Assembly: GCF_019645875.1 (NCBI RefSeq) | Contig: NZ_CP081000.1 | Span: 4,588,001 to 4,652,000 of the forward strand | From: Mycolicibacterium senegalense | GTDB lineage: Bacteria > Actinomycetota > Actinomycetes > Mycobacteriales > Mycobacteriaceae | Reading direction: 5' to 3' | Length of the DNA: 64,000 nt | Shown here: positions 32,257-39,977 of the stretch, piece after piece | Numbering within the stretch: the first letter of the stretch is position 1 | Layout: the number at the start of each line of letters is the position of its first letter | Translations under genes and position numbers: made by a program | Notes under the pieces: generated by a model | Seen by the model: the letters and a program-made list of their open reading frames with translations, nothing else | What the model was told of the DNA's origin: nothing | Databases searched by the model: none

Positions 32257-33240
32257 TCAGGATTCGAAGGTCAAGAAGGCGTCGACGTCGCGGCGCGGCG
32301 TGGGTGGTGGCGCATCGGTGATGGTCGGTGCGATACCGATGCGGACCAGCAGTTGCGGACAGGCGTCGCGACCGATCAGCGCGCCGATGATGTCGCGGCT
32401 GGCGTGCAGCTCGGTCACGTGGCTGACGGGACAGGTGTTCAGGCCCGCGAGAGTGCACTCCAGCAGCAGCGCCGACAGGGCCTCGCCGGCGTCGAGTGCG
32501 TCGGCGCGGCTGTATCCGTCGGTGGACAACACCACCAGCGTCGCCGAGTCGTCACCGACGGTCGGACGCCGGTCACTGTGCGAGGTGACCGGGAAGGTGC
32601 GCGCCACCGCGACGCGCTCGCTTTCGGCGGCCGATACCAGAGAGCTCTGTGGGACACCGTCTTCGGTCGCGAACGGTGTTGTCCACCAGGCAAGTTCGGC
32701 GTGGTAACCGGAATCGTAGAGGCGCAGCGACTCGGTGAGCTCGGCGGCTTCGGCCACTCTGCAGCGCTGGTCCTCGGCCAGCACATCCAGATGGACCGGG
32801 CCCTCGGCCAACCTCGCCCGCAGCAGTACCTCGAAGGCGTCCCAATCCGCATACCGGGTCATCGGCAGGCGGTCGGTGCGCCGGGCCAGGATGGCGTCCG
32901 CGCGGCGGCGGTGGGCGTCGGTGACGAAGGTCATCGGCGTGAACTGGAGCGTCGCCAGATGATTCAAGTCGTTGGGATTGGGAAAACGGTCGACGGTGGT
33001 GGCCCAGCCCGCCGCGGCCATGGCGACCCGCAGGTGGTCCAGCAGCACACCGCAGCTGATGACCGCCTCGCGCGCGGACCGGTCGGTCGCCGTCACCACC
33101 CGGTTGGGGTCCAGGTGCAGATGCACACCATCGTGTTCAACCACCAGCCGCCACGGCTGGGTGTTGTGCAGAGAGGGCGCACGCGATGCCAACTGCACCG
33201 CACGGGTGAGGGTCGCGGTATCGAACATCGTGTCGGGCAT
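32257..33240 (-). CDS. Acg-like nitroreductase-fold protein
   Basis: A 327-residue protein of the Acg (Rv2032) family. It has RAPSLHNTQPWRL near residue 19 and HLDPNRVVTATDRSAREAVISCGVLLDHLRVA near 42, then the second half-domain with LDAGEALSALLLECTLAGLNTCPVSHVTE. Acg proteins keep a nitroreductase fold and hold FMN in a lid-covered pocket, but are inactive as nitroreductases; a flavin-storage role has been proposed. It is the first gene of an operon with USP and devR behind a good DosR box at 33273. Confidence 0.9.
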   Translation of the reverse strand: MPDTMFDTATLTRAVQLASRAPSLHNTQPWRLVVEHDGVHLHLDPNRVVTATDRSAREAVISCGVLLDHLRVAMAAAGWATTVDRFPNPNDLNHLATLQFTPMTFVTDAHRRRADAILARRTDRLPMTRYADWDAFEVLLRARLAEGPVHLDVLAEDQRCRVAEAAELTESLRLYDSGYHAELAWWTTPFATEDGVPQSSLVSAAESERVAVARTFPVTSHSDRRPTVGDDSATLVVLSTDGYSRADALDAGEALSALLLECTLAGLNTCPVSHVTELHASRDIIGALIGRDACPQLLVRIGIAPTITDAPPPTPRRDVDAFLTFES

Positions 33241-33272
33241 GCTTCAAGCCTGGTCCGGCCCGGGCCCGTCGG

Positions 33273-33292
33273 TTAGGGTCTTTGGTCCTCAA
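33273..33292. promoter_or_regulatory. DosR box upstream of the acg-like operon
   Basis: TTAGGGTCTTTGGTCCTCAA matches 16 of 20 positions of TTSGGGACTWWAGTCCCSAA. It lies about 33 bases before the Acg-like start, the usual position for DosR activation, and so places devR under its own control. Confidence 0.85.
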
Positions 33293-33310
33293 CCCGACGC
33301 GATGTTCGTC

Positions 33311-34195
33311 TCATGCCCCGTTGTTGGGGCCCCCCGAATTGGCGCCGGGGATGTCGGTGATCGGGAAGTTCGGCATCGGCGCGGGCGACGGTGTGGCGGG
33401 CAGCGAGGGAATCTGTTCCGGTGGGATGTCCTTGAGCGCCTCGGCCGGTGGCACGGGCGGCCCGTTCTCCCGGCTGCCGTAGCTGGTGCCCGGCTCGCGC
33501 TCGCCGAGCATGTGGCTGACGGTCACCAGGTGGTAGCCGTTGGCCTTGAGCACCGGGATGAATTGGTACACCAGGTCCACGGTGGACGAATAGGTGTCGT
33601 GGAACAACACCACCGAGTTCGGCTTGATCTGCGTCATCAGCATGTAGCGGGTCGCCGCGGTGTTGGCGTCGTTGGCCCAGTCGAAGGGGATGACGTCCCA
33701 GTTGATGTCGGCCAGCCCCTGTTTGCGGGCCTCGGCCAGCACCTGGTCGTTGATCAGCCCACCGGCCGTGCGCACCAGCTTCGGGCGCTGGCCCGTCGCG
33801 GCCTCGATGGCGTCACTGGCCTTGCTGAACTGCGCCGGGATCTCCTCCGGCGGGATGGTGGTCATGTTGGGGTGTTCCCAGGTATGGCTGCCCAGTTCCA
33901 TCCCGGCCTCGACCACCCGCTTGGCGCCCTCTGGGTTGGCGGCGACCTTGTTGCCGATCTCGAAGAACGTGGCCTTGGCGTCGTTGTCCTGCAGGATCTT
34001 GAGCAGCCGATCGGTGTAGGGGCCGGGGCCGTCGTCGAAGGTCAGCGCGATGCACTTCTCCTTCGAACAGTCCACCTCATCGGGGCCGTCGCGGTAGATG
34101 TGTCCGGTGAACGCCCCGACTACGACGACCACGACCGCCGCCGTCACGCCGACTACCGTCCACCGCCACGCCTGATTGTTGGGGAGCCTCGCCAC
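33311..34195 (-). CDS. NodB-type polysaccharide deacetylase, membrane-anchored
   Basis: A 294-residue protein at the Rv1096 position. A basic start and one hydrophobic segment (WTVVGVTAAVVVVVVGAF) anchor or export it. The NodB domain has TFDDGPGPYT near residue 51 (catalytic and metal Asp), SHTWEHPNM near 101 (metal His pair), and LFHDTY near 197 (catalytic His). Motif 3, usually R-x-P-x-G, reads VRTAGG, so the Pro is missing; the later WDVIPFDW segment is present. The C-terminal 60 residues are Pro-rich and disordered. It probably deacetylates peptidoglycan sugars in the cell wall. Confidence 0.88.
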   Translation of the reverse strand: MARLPNNQAWRWTVVGVTAAVVVVVVGAFTGHIYRDGPDEVDCSKEKCIALTFDDGPGPYTDRLLKILQDNDAKATFFEIGNKVAANPEGAKRVVEAGMELGSHTWEHPNMTTIPPEEIPAQFSKASDAIEAATGQRPKLVRTAGGLINDQVLAEARKQGLADINWDVIPFDWANDANTAATRYMLMTQIKPNSVVLFHDTYSSTVDLVYQFIPVLKANGYHLVTVSHMLGEREPGTSYGSRENGPPVPPAEALKDIPPEQIPSLPATPSPAPMPNFPITDIPGANSGGPNNGA

Positions 34196-34215
34196 CCCGG
34201 CAGCCTACCGGCCCT

Positions 34216-34268
34216 GTGATTTGGGTGCGTTCGGTAACGCCTGGCGTTACTGAACGCACCCAAATCAC
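34216..34268. terminator. long hairpin between phoH2 and the deacetylase gene
   Basis: A 17-base perfect inverted repeat (GTGATTTGGGTGCGTTC and its complement at 34252-34268) encloses a second pair, GTAACGC and GCGTTAC. It lies just after the phoH2 stop on the minus strand and just before the deacetylase. It should terminate phoH2 transcription. Confidence 0.7.
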
Positions 34269-34274
34269 TCTGAA

Positions 34275-35588
34275 TCAGGGCAGGGCGCCGGGACTGAACT
34301 CCTCCAGCATCTCGGTGACCAGCGCCGCGATCGGCGACCGCTCGCTGCGCTGCAGCGTGATGTGGGCGAACAGCGGGTGACCCTTGAGCTTCTCGATCAC
34401 CGCCGCGACGCCGTCATGGCGGCCCACCCGCAGGTTGTCCCGCTGGGCCACGTCGTGGGTGAGCACTACCCGCGAGCCCGCACCCAGCCGCGACAGCACC
34501 GTCAGCAGCACGTTGCGCTCCAACGATTGCGCCTCGTCGACGATGACGAACGAGTCGTGCAGCGACCGGCCCCGAATATGGGTCAGCGGAAGCACTTCCA
34601 GCATGCCGCGGGAGAGCACCTCTTCGAGCACCGCCGGGCTGGCCAACCCTTCGAGGGTGTCGAAGACGGCCTGCGCCCACGGGCCCATCTTCTCGCTCTC
34701 GCTGCCCGGCAGGTAGCCGAGATCCTGTCCGCCGACCGCATAGAGCGGACGGAACACCACGACCTTGCGCTGAGTCCGGCGTTCCAGCACCGCTTCCAGA
34801 CCGGCGCACAGCGCCAGCGCGGATTTGCCGGTGCCGGCCTTGCCGCCGAGCGAGACGATGCCGACGGATTCGTCGAGCAGCAGGTCGAGGGCGACGCGCT
34901 GTTCGGCTGACCTTCCCCGGAGGCCGAACACTTCGCGATCACCACGGACCAACTGCACCCGCTTCTCGGCGTTGACCCGCCCGAGCGCTGACGAACTCCC
35001 TCCGAGCAGCCGGATCCCGGTGTGGCAGGGCAGATCCCGAGCCTCGGCCAGATCGATCTCACCGTCGGCGAACAGGGTGTCGATGTCTTCTGTCGCCACG
35101 TCGAACTCCGTCATGCCGGTCCAGCCGGACACGACGACATCCTGCGCGTGGTACTCGTCGGCGGCCAGGCCCACCGCGCCGGCTTTGACGCGCAGCGGGA
35201 TGTCCTTGCTCACCAGCGTCACGTGCTTGCCCTCGGCCGCCAGGTTGGCCGCACACGCGAGGATCCGGGTGTCGTTGGTCTCGGTCCGGAATCCGGTGGG
35301 TAGTACCGACTGGTCGATGTGATTCAACTCGACCTGCAACGTACCGCCCTCTGCGCCAACAGGAATCGGCTGATCGAGCCGACCATGTTCGAGGCGCAGA
35401 TCGTCGAACATCCGTAGCGCCTGCCGGGCGAACCAGCCCAGCTCGTGGTGGTGCCGTTTGGCTTCCAGCTCGCTGATCACGACCAGCGGGACCACCACTT
35501 CATGCTCGGCGAACCGGGTGCATGCCCATGGATCGGACAGCAACACGGATGTGTCGAGCACATAGGTACGGACAGGAGTATCAGTCAC
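34275..35588 (-). CDS. phoH2: PhoH2, PIN-domain plus PhoH ATPase fusion
   Basis: A 437-residue RNase/RNA helicase, the counterpart of Rv1095. The N-terminal PIN domain (1-150) has TYVLDTSVLLSDPWA, VISELEAKRHH and ETNDTRILACAANLA with the metal-binding acids. The PhoH ATPase (about 225-430) has SLGGKAGTGKSALAL (Walker A), FVIVDEAQSLE (Walker B) and RVVLTHDVAQRD. Mycobacterial PhoH2 unwinds and cleaves RNA and is linked to a small upstream antitoxin-like ORF (phoAT) in M. tuberculosis and M. smegmatis; I could not define one here. A GTG starts it. The stop lies close to the hairpin at 34216-34268. Confidence 0.94.
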   Translation of the reverse strand: MTDTPVRTYVLDTSVLLSDPWACTRFAEHEVVVPLVVISELEAKRHHHELGWFARQALRMFDDLRLEHGRLDQPIPVGAEGGTLQVELNHIDQSVLPTGFRTETNDTRILACAANLAAEGKHVTLVSKDIPLRVKAGAVGLAADEYHAQDVVVSGWTGMTEFDVATEDIDTLFADGEIDLAEARDLPCHTGIRLLGGSSSALGRVNAEKRVQLVRGDREVFGLRGRSAEQRVALDLLLDESVGIVSLGGKAGTGKSALALCAGLEAVLERRTQRKVVVFRPLYAVGGQDLGYLPGSESEKMGPWAQAVFDTLEGLASPAVLEEVLSRGMLEVLPLTHIRGRSLHDSFVIVDEAQSLERNVLLTVLSRLGAGSRVVLTHDVAQRDNLRVGRHDGVAAVIEKLKGHPLFAHITLQRSERSPIAALVTEMLEEFSPGALP

Positions 35589-35788
35589 GTGGCGCTCCTA
35601 GAACCCGCGCGGCCCCACACGAGTTGCTCGGTGGACACTGCGGCACCAGGACCGGAGCCGGTCCTCTCGAGATTCAACCGATCGGTACCGTCCGGACAGC
35701 AGAGCATGTCGCTAGCCATCGGATTCGACGCTACTCCCGCGGTGGCGGGGTTGCTGTCCGGCGCGCCGCGCGTATGACGCCCGGCGCG

Positions 35789-36616
35789 TTACGTGTTGAT
35801 GAACTCCTGGAGCCGAGGCTCGTCGGCGAGTCCCCAGGCGGCGATCCGGTCGGAGATGACCTGCGCCAATGCCGCCCTGTCGAAGATGCCGGCCTCGGCC
35901 ACCACGGCGACCTTGTCCTGGTAGGCGTCGATGTCAGCGCCGATCACGTCAAGTTCGCGGGCCCGGGCCGCGATGGCCGCCACGGTCTCGTCGCGGTGGG
36001 TGTTCAGCAGGTGCGACACCAGGTTGGCGAAGAACAGCTCGTGCCGCTCCTCGTCGAGGACGATGCGGTCCATCATCGAGCCCAGCACCGGCTCGGTGAT
36101 CTGTGCCCGCAGGTTACGGGTGTAGACCGCGTGCGCGCGCTCGAAGAACGCCATGAACACCAGCGTCTCGATCTGGCTGTAGCTGTCGGCGCGGTAGCCC
36201 TTCATCACGTGCTCGACGCGGACGTCCTCGTTGGCCGTCGGGTCGATCTCGCGGGTGACGACGAGGTAATTGCGCAGCGCCACGGCGTGCAGGTGCTCCT
36301 CGGCGGTCCAGCGGCCCAGGAAGCGGCCCCACTTGTCCTCGAGGATGAAGTGCTCGACGAGCTCGCGGTGGTAGCCGGACAGGTTGTCCTTGGTGATCAG
36401 CAGGATCTCCAAGGCGTCGGTGACCGTCTTGGGCAGGGTCACCTGCGAGGGATCCCAGTCCCGGCCACCGAGGAAGGCGAAGTTCTCGCCCTGGTCGAAC
36501 GGCACATAATCGTGCGCGTACCAGAGGACCTCGGTGTCCAGGTGTCGACGCAGCTCGGCCTCGACTACGGGCTCGAGCTCAAGGGTCAGCGCGTTAGCGA
36601 CAGGTTTCTGTGCCAT
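35789..36616 (-). CDS. desA2: acyl-ACP desaturase-like protein DesA2
   Basis: A 275-residue diiron-carboxylate protein at the Rv1094 position. It has LTLELEPVVEAELRRHLDTEVLWYAHDYVPFDQGENFAFLGG at the start, the first iron set near EEHLHAVALRNYLVVTREID (ExxH near 106) and the second near VLDEERHELFFANL (ExxH near 190). ATG 36616 was chosen as the family start; the longer frame adds an unrelated segment. DesA enzymes insert double bonds during mycolate precursor synthesis. DesA2 is essential in M. smegmatis. The 200 bases between it and phoH2 hold nothing I can name. Confidence 0.93.
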   Translation of the reverse strand: MAQKPVANALTLELEPVVEAELRRHLDTEVLWYAHDYVPFDQGENFAFLGGRDWDPSQVTLPKTVTDALEILLITKDNLSGYHRELVEHFILEDKWGRFLGRWTAEEHLHAVALRNYLVVTREIDPTANEDVRVEHVMKGYRADSYSQIETLVFMAFFERAHAVYTRNLRAQITEPVLGSMMDRIVLDEERHELFFANLVSHLLNTHRDETVAAIAARARELDVIGADIDAYQDKVAVVAEAGIFDRAALAQVISDRIAAWGLADEPRLQEFINT

Positions 36617-36683
36617 GCGGTAACTGTAACCCGGGTTTACATGTTTCTGAAAGTCGGACCGCCATGTGTTGCGGCCCACATTT

Positions 36684-38162
36684 TCAGAGGGTGAGGCCCG
36701 GGTACAGCGGGTTGGCCTCGAGCAGCTCGGCCGAGGCTGCGTGCACGCGCTCGGCGGTGCCGTCGGCCAGCTTGTACTTGGCCTTTGAAGCAGACCCAGC
36801 TGTTCCTTCCGCTGGTGTTGTGTTGGACAGCACGTCGACGATCAGCTCGGCGACCCGGTCGAAGTCGTCGGCGCCGAATCCGCGGCTGGTCAGCGCCGGA
36901 GTGCCCAGCCGGATACCGCTGGTGTACCAGGCCCCGTTGGGGTCGGCCGGGATGGCGTTCCGGTTGGTCACGACGCCGGCGTCGAGCAGGGCCGACTCGG
37001 CCTGGCGGCCGGTCAGGCCGAACGAGCGCACGTCGAGCAGCACGATGTGGTTGTCGGTGCCGCCGGTGACCAGGCCGGCGTCCCGCTTGACGAAACCGTC
37101 GGCCAGGGCCTGGGCGTTGTCGGCGACCTGCTGGGCGTAGGTCTGGAACGCGGGCTGACGGGCCTCGGCCAGCGCGACGGCCTTGGCCGCCATCACGTGG
37201 CTCAAGGGCCCGCCGAGCACCATCGGGCAGCCCTTGTCGACGGCCGGGGCGAATTCCTCGGTGGCCAGCACCATGCCGCCGCGCGGGCCGCGCAGGGACT
37301 TGTGCGTGGTGGTCGTGGTGACGTGCGCGTGGGGCACCGGGTCTTCGTCGCCGGTGAACACCTTGCCCGCGACCAGGCCGGCGAAGTGCGCCATGTCGAC
37401 CATCAGGGTGGCGCCGACCTCGTCGGCGATCTCGCGCATCTTGGCGAAGTTGACCCGGCGCGGGTACGCGGAGTAGCCGGCGACGAGGATCAGCGGCTTG
37501 AATTCGCGGGCCGCCGCGGCGACGGCGTCGTAGTCCAAAAAGCCCGTCTCGGGATTGGTGCCGTAGCTGCGCTGGTGGAACATCTTGCCGGAGATGTTGG
37601 GCCGGAAGCCGTGGGTCAGGTGACCGCCGGCGTCCAGGGACATACCGAGCAGTCGCTGGTTGCCGAGCTTGTTGCGCAGCGTCTCCCAATCGGCCTCTGA
37701 CAGGTCATTGACGTGCTTGGCGCCGAAGTTGGCCAGCTCGGGCGCCTCCACCTTGGTGGCCAGGATGGCCCAGAAGGCAACGAGATTGGCGTCGATACCC
37801 GAGTGCGGCTGCACGTAGGCGTAGGGCGCGCCGAACAGTTCGCGCGCATGCTCGGCAGCCAGGGCCTCGACGGTGTCGACGTTCTGGCAGCCCGCGTAGA
37901 AGCGGTGCCCGACGGTGCCCTCGGCGTACTTGTCGGAGAACCAGGTGCCCATGGTGAGCAGCACGGCGGGCGAGGCGTAATTCTCGCTGGCGATCAGCTT
38001 GAGTGAATCACGTTGATCGGCAAGCTCTTTGCGGGTGGCTGCCGCGACCCGGGGCTCGACGGATTCGATGACCTGCAATGCGGCCTGATAGGCGGCGCTT
38101 GAGGTCTCGGCGTAATCAGCGCCGGAAGCCGCGGGCAAAGTGGATGACGAGTCTGCTGCCAT
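36684..38162 (-). CDS. glyA: serine hydroxymethyltransferase, long form
   Basis: A 492-residue PLP enzyme that interconverts serine and glycine with tetrahydrofolate. It has LIASENYASPAVL near 51, DKYAEGTVGHRFYAGCQNVDTVE near 75, PHSGIDANL near 116, GGHLTHGFRPNISGK near 165, VDMAHFAGLVAGKV near 230, the PLP Lys in TTTHKSLRGPRGG near 262, and GGTDNHIVLLDVR near 345. ATG 38162 gives an N-terminal extension of about 35 residues and several insertions compared with the usual 420-430-residue bacterial enzyme at this locus (Rv1093). YAGCQNVDTVE in place of YYGGCE marks a distinct subclass. It is downstream of a small membrane gene by 10 bases. Confidence 0.93.
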   Translation of the reverse strand: MAADSSSTLPAASGADYAETSSAAYQAALQVIESVEPRVAAATRKELADQRDSLKLIASENYASPAVLLTMGTWFSDKYAEGTVGHRFYAGCQNVDTVEALAAEHARELFGAPYAYVQPHSGIDANLVAFWAILATKVEAPELANFGAKHVNDLSEADWETLRNKLGNQRLLGMSLDAGGHLTHGFRPNISGKMFHQRSYGTNPETGFLDYDAVAAAAREFKPLILVAGYSAYPRRVNFAKMREIADEVGATLMVDMAHFAGLVAGKVFTGDEDPVPHAHVTTTTTHKSLRGPRGGMVLATEEFAPAVDKGCPMVLGGPLSHVMAAKAVALAEARQPAFQTYAQQVADNAQALADGFVKRDAGLVTGGTDNHIVLLDVRSFGLTGRQAESALLDAGVVTNRNAIPADPNGAWYTSGIRLGTPALTSRGFGADDFDRVAELIVDVLSNTTPAEGTAGSASKAKYKLADGTAERVHAASAELLEANPLYPGLTL

Positions 38163-38172
38163 GGCTTTTAGC

Positions 38173-38670
38173 CTAGTCGGGCCTGTTCTGGTCAATGACC
38201 GGACCCGGCCCTGGATAGCCCGGCGCGTGCGGTGGCGGCGTGGTGGCCAGGCTGCGGGACAGCCGTGACTGCAGCACGAACCATGCGACCGGTCCGGCGA
38301 TGATCGAGCAAGTCCACAGCACACTGTTGGCCGTTTCGGCACCGGGCGCCCGGCCGAGCACCTTCATCAACACCGAATAGGTGGGGCCCGAGTCGCCGCC
38401 GTCAACGCAGGTCAGCCCGAACAGGAACATCGCCGACCACAGCACGACGTGCGCCCGGGCCGCTCCGGAGGTGAGCTCCCGATCAGGCAGCCGGTGCATC
38501 TGTCTGGTCGTGATCACCAGGCAGATGACGAGCAGGGGCGAGACGAGCACAACGAACACCGTCATCCAGCCGAGCGGCACGAATAGCCCCCGCCCGATCG
38601 CCATCCACAGCAGCAACCCAATGTTGACCGGGGTGGCCAGGTCCGGGATGGCTTGCCGAAGCTCAGACAC
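38173..38670 (-). CDS. small integral membrane protein of unknown function
   Basis: A 165-residue protein with four hydrophobic stretches (VNIGLLLWMAIGRGLF, MTVFVVLVSPLLVICLVIT, VVLWSAMFLFGLTCV, SVLWTCSIIAGPVAWFVL) and a Pro-rich C-terminal tail. A charged loop with QMHRLPDRELTSG lies between the second and third. No family is recognised. It ends 10 bases before glyA on the same strand, so it may be its upstream operon partner. Confidence 0.75.
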   Translation of the reverse strand: MSELRQAIPDLATPVNIGLLLWMAIGRGLFVPLGWMTVFVVLVSPLLVICLVITTRQMHRLPDRELTSGAARAHVVLWSAMFLFGLTCVDGGDSGPTYSVLMKVLGRAPGAETANSVLWTCSIIAGPVAWFVLQSRLSRSLATTPPPHAPGYPGPGPVIDQNRPD

Positions 38671-38713
38671 CCTGCGAGCCTAAGCCCGCCGTGTCGAGGC
38701 AATCAGCGCCGAA

Positions 38714-39034
38714 TCAGTCGTCCGCCGTGTGGTTCCAAGCACCCCCGGCCTTCCCGTTGGCATAGCCGCCGCCGGGCCACCCTTTGCTCCAATCGTGACC
38801 GGCCCAGGCACCGCCGGGCCAGCCCTTGCTCCAGTCCCAGTCCGCCCATGCCCCACCGGGCCACGGGCTGACCAGACTCGGCGGATCGACCTCTTCGCCG
38901 TTCAAAATGACGACGGGGTCGGCAGTGGCCACCGCCGCGGGGCCGACGAGTGCGGCCAGCCCGAGCGAGCCCGCCGCAATGACGACGCCGGCCATCAACT
39001 TGGTTCGGTTCGATTTCGTCCCTGTTGTAGCCAT
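38714..39034 (-). CDS. small exported Trp/Gly-rich repeat protein A
   Basis: A 106-residue protein, ATG 39034. After a basic start, KLMAGVVIAAGSLGLAALVGPAAVATADP is a clear signal peptide with cleavage after ATA. The mature chain is rich in Trp, Gly and Pro: SPWPGGAWA, then DWDWSKGWPGGAWA, GHDWSKGWPGGG and YANGKAGGAW. The WSKGWPGG block occurs twice in tandem. The next gene encodes a relative with the same C-terminal block, so the two form a family. No function can be assigned; a wall-associated peptide-like role is possible. Confidence 0.8.
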   Translation of the reverse strand: MATTGTKSNRTKLMAGVVIAAGSLGLAALVGPAAVATADPVVILNGEEVDPPSLVSPWPGGAWADWDWSKGWPGGAWAGHDWSKGWPGGGYANGKAGGAWNHTADD

Positions 39035-39260
39035 ATCGGCTCCTTGCTGGGCATCCGATTCCACCACCGTGATGTTCAGCCAACACTTTACGCTCCAGCA
39101 AAGGCGCTGATCAAGCATGCCGAGCCGGGCGGCCCTTGGATCCGCGGCGCCGATCAAGGTCAGTAGTTGCACTATCAACTGCTATTTTCGCGAATTAGTT
39201 GGCGAGCCAGACATGCACCCAATTGGTAGCCACGATGAATTCCAGCGCCCGCAGCAAACA

Positions 39261-39292
39261 AAAACGGGCGGCCCATCGGGTCCGCCCGTTTT
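39261..39292 (-). terminator. intrinsic terminator with U-tract
   Basis: AAAACGGGCGG at 39261-39271 mirrors CCGCCCGTTTT at 39282-39292. Read on the minus strand, the stem is followed by TTTTTGTTT, so it is a canonical intrinsic terminator for repeat protein B. U-tracted terminators are uncommon in mycobacteria. Confidence 0.8.
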
Positions 39293-39306
39293 CTCGTGCG
39301 CTCAGA

Positions 39307-39780
39307 TCAGTCGCGGTGCGCCCACGCGCCGCCGGCCTTGCCGTGGATGGCAGCACCGCCGCCCTTGCCGTTGGCGAATCCGCCGCCGGGGTATCCCTTG
39401 CTCCAGTCATGGCCGGCCCACGCGCCGCCGGGCCACGGGCTGACCAGCGGCGGGATCTCGACACCAGTGCCAGCGGAGGTGGCAGCATCGACGATGCCCG
39501 AGACGGCGGACGAGATTGGATCGCTACCGACCTTGGTGAACGGCGCCTTGCCGCCGCCGGCCTTGTTGCCACCGGCAGTATTGGCACCGGCCGTGTTGGC
39601 GCCGGCCTTGTTGCCCCCGGGACTGGCCGGTGCCACCGGATCACTCCCGACTTTGGTGACGGGCTCGGCGTTGGCCGCCGCGGCAGAGCCGAGGACTCCG
39701 ACGGCCGCCATGGCGCCCGCAGCTACGAAAGCGGCAGCCATGCGCTTGACCTGGTTCAGACTTTCCCTTGATACCGCCAT
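39307..39780 (-). CDS. small exported Trp/Gly-rich repeat protein B
   Basis: A 157-residue relative of the 38714-39034 gene. A signal peptide (VKRMAAAFVAAGAMAAVGVLGSAAAANAEP) precedes an Ala/Gly/Asn-rich linker with two KVGSDP elements and GGNKAGAN-type repeats, then the shared C-terminal block: LVSPWPGGAWAGHDWSKGYPGG and ANGKGGGA. ATG 39780 has AAAGGA seven bases upstream; 39786 is the alternative. It is followed by the U-tracted terminator at 39261-39292. The conserved block suggests the tail is the functional part. The role is unknown. Confidence 0.82.
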   Translation of the reverse strand: MAVSRESLNQVKRMAAAFVAAGAMAAVGVLGSAAAANAEPVTKVGSDPVAPASPGGNKAGANTAGANTAGGNKAGGGKAPFTKVGSDPISSAVSGIVDAATSAGTGVEIPPLVSPWPGGAWAGHDWSKGYPGGGFANGKGGGAAIHGKAGGAWAHRD

Positions 39781-39977
39781 GGTCATTTCCTTTGCTCGAC
39801 CCGGTACGGACACCGAGGCTTACGCAATAATGTTACTGACTGGTAGCTAATTGCCTCAAGCGCTTGAGACCGAGGTCATAGTGGCAGGTAAAGCAGAAGT
39901 GAACGCCGCGTGGCAAGTGCGTTACCCGCCGGGGAAGCACCGCCAAAGCCGGGACAAGTGATTTGCTGGCGAACGCT

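Noticed and set aside
35589..35788. A PhoAT-like antitoxin frame upstream of phoH2
   Set aside because: Short frames exist but none has both a ribosome site and a recognisable sequence; I could not support one.
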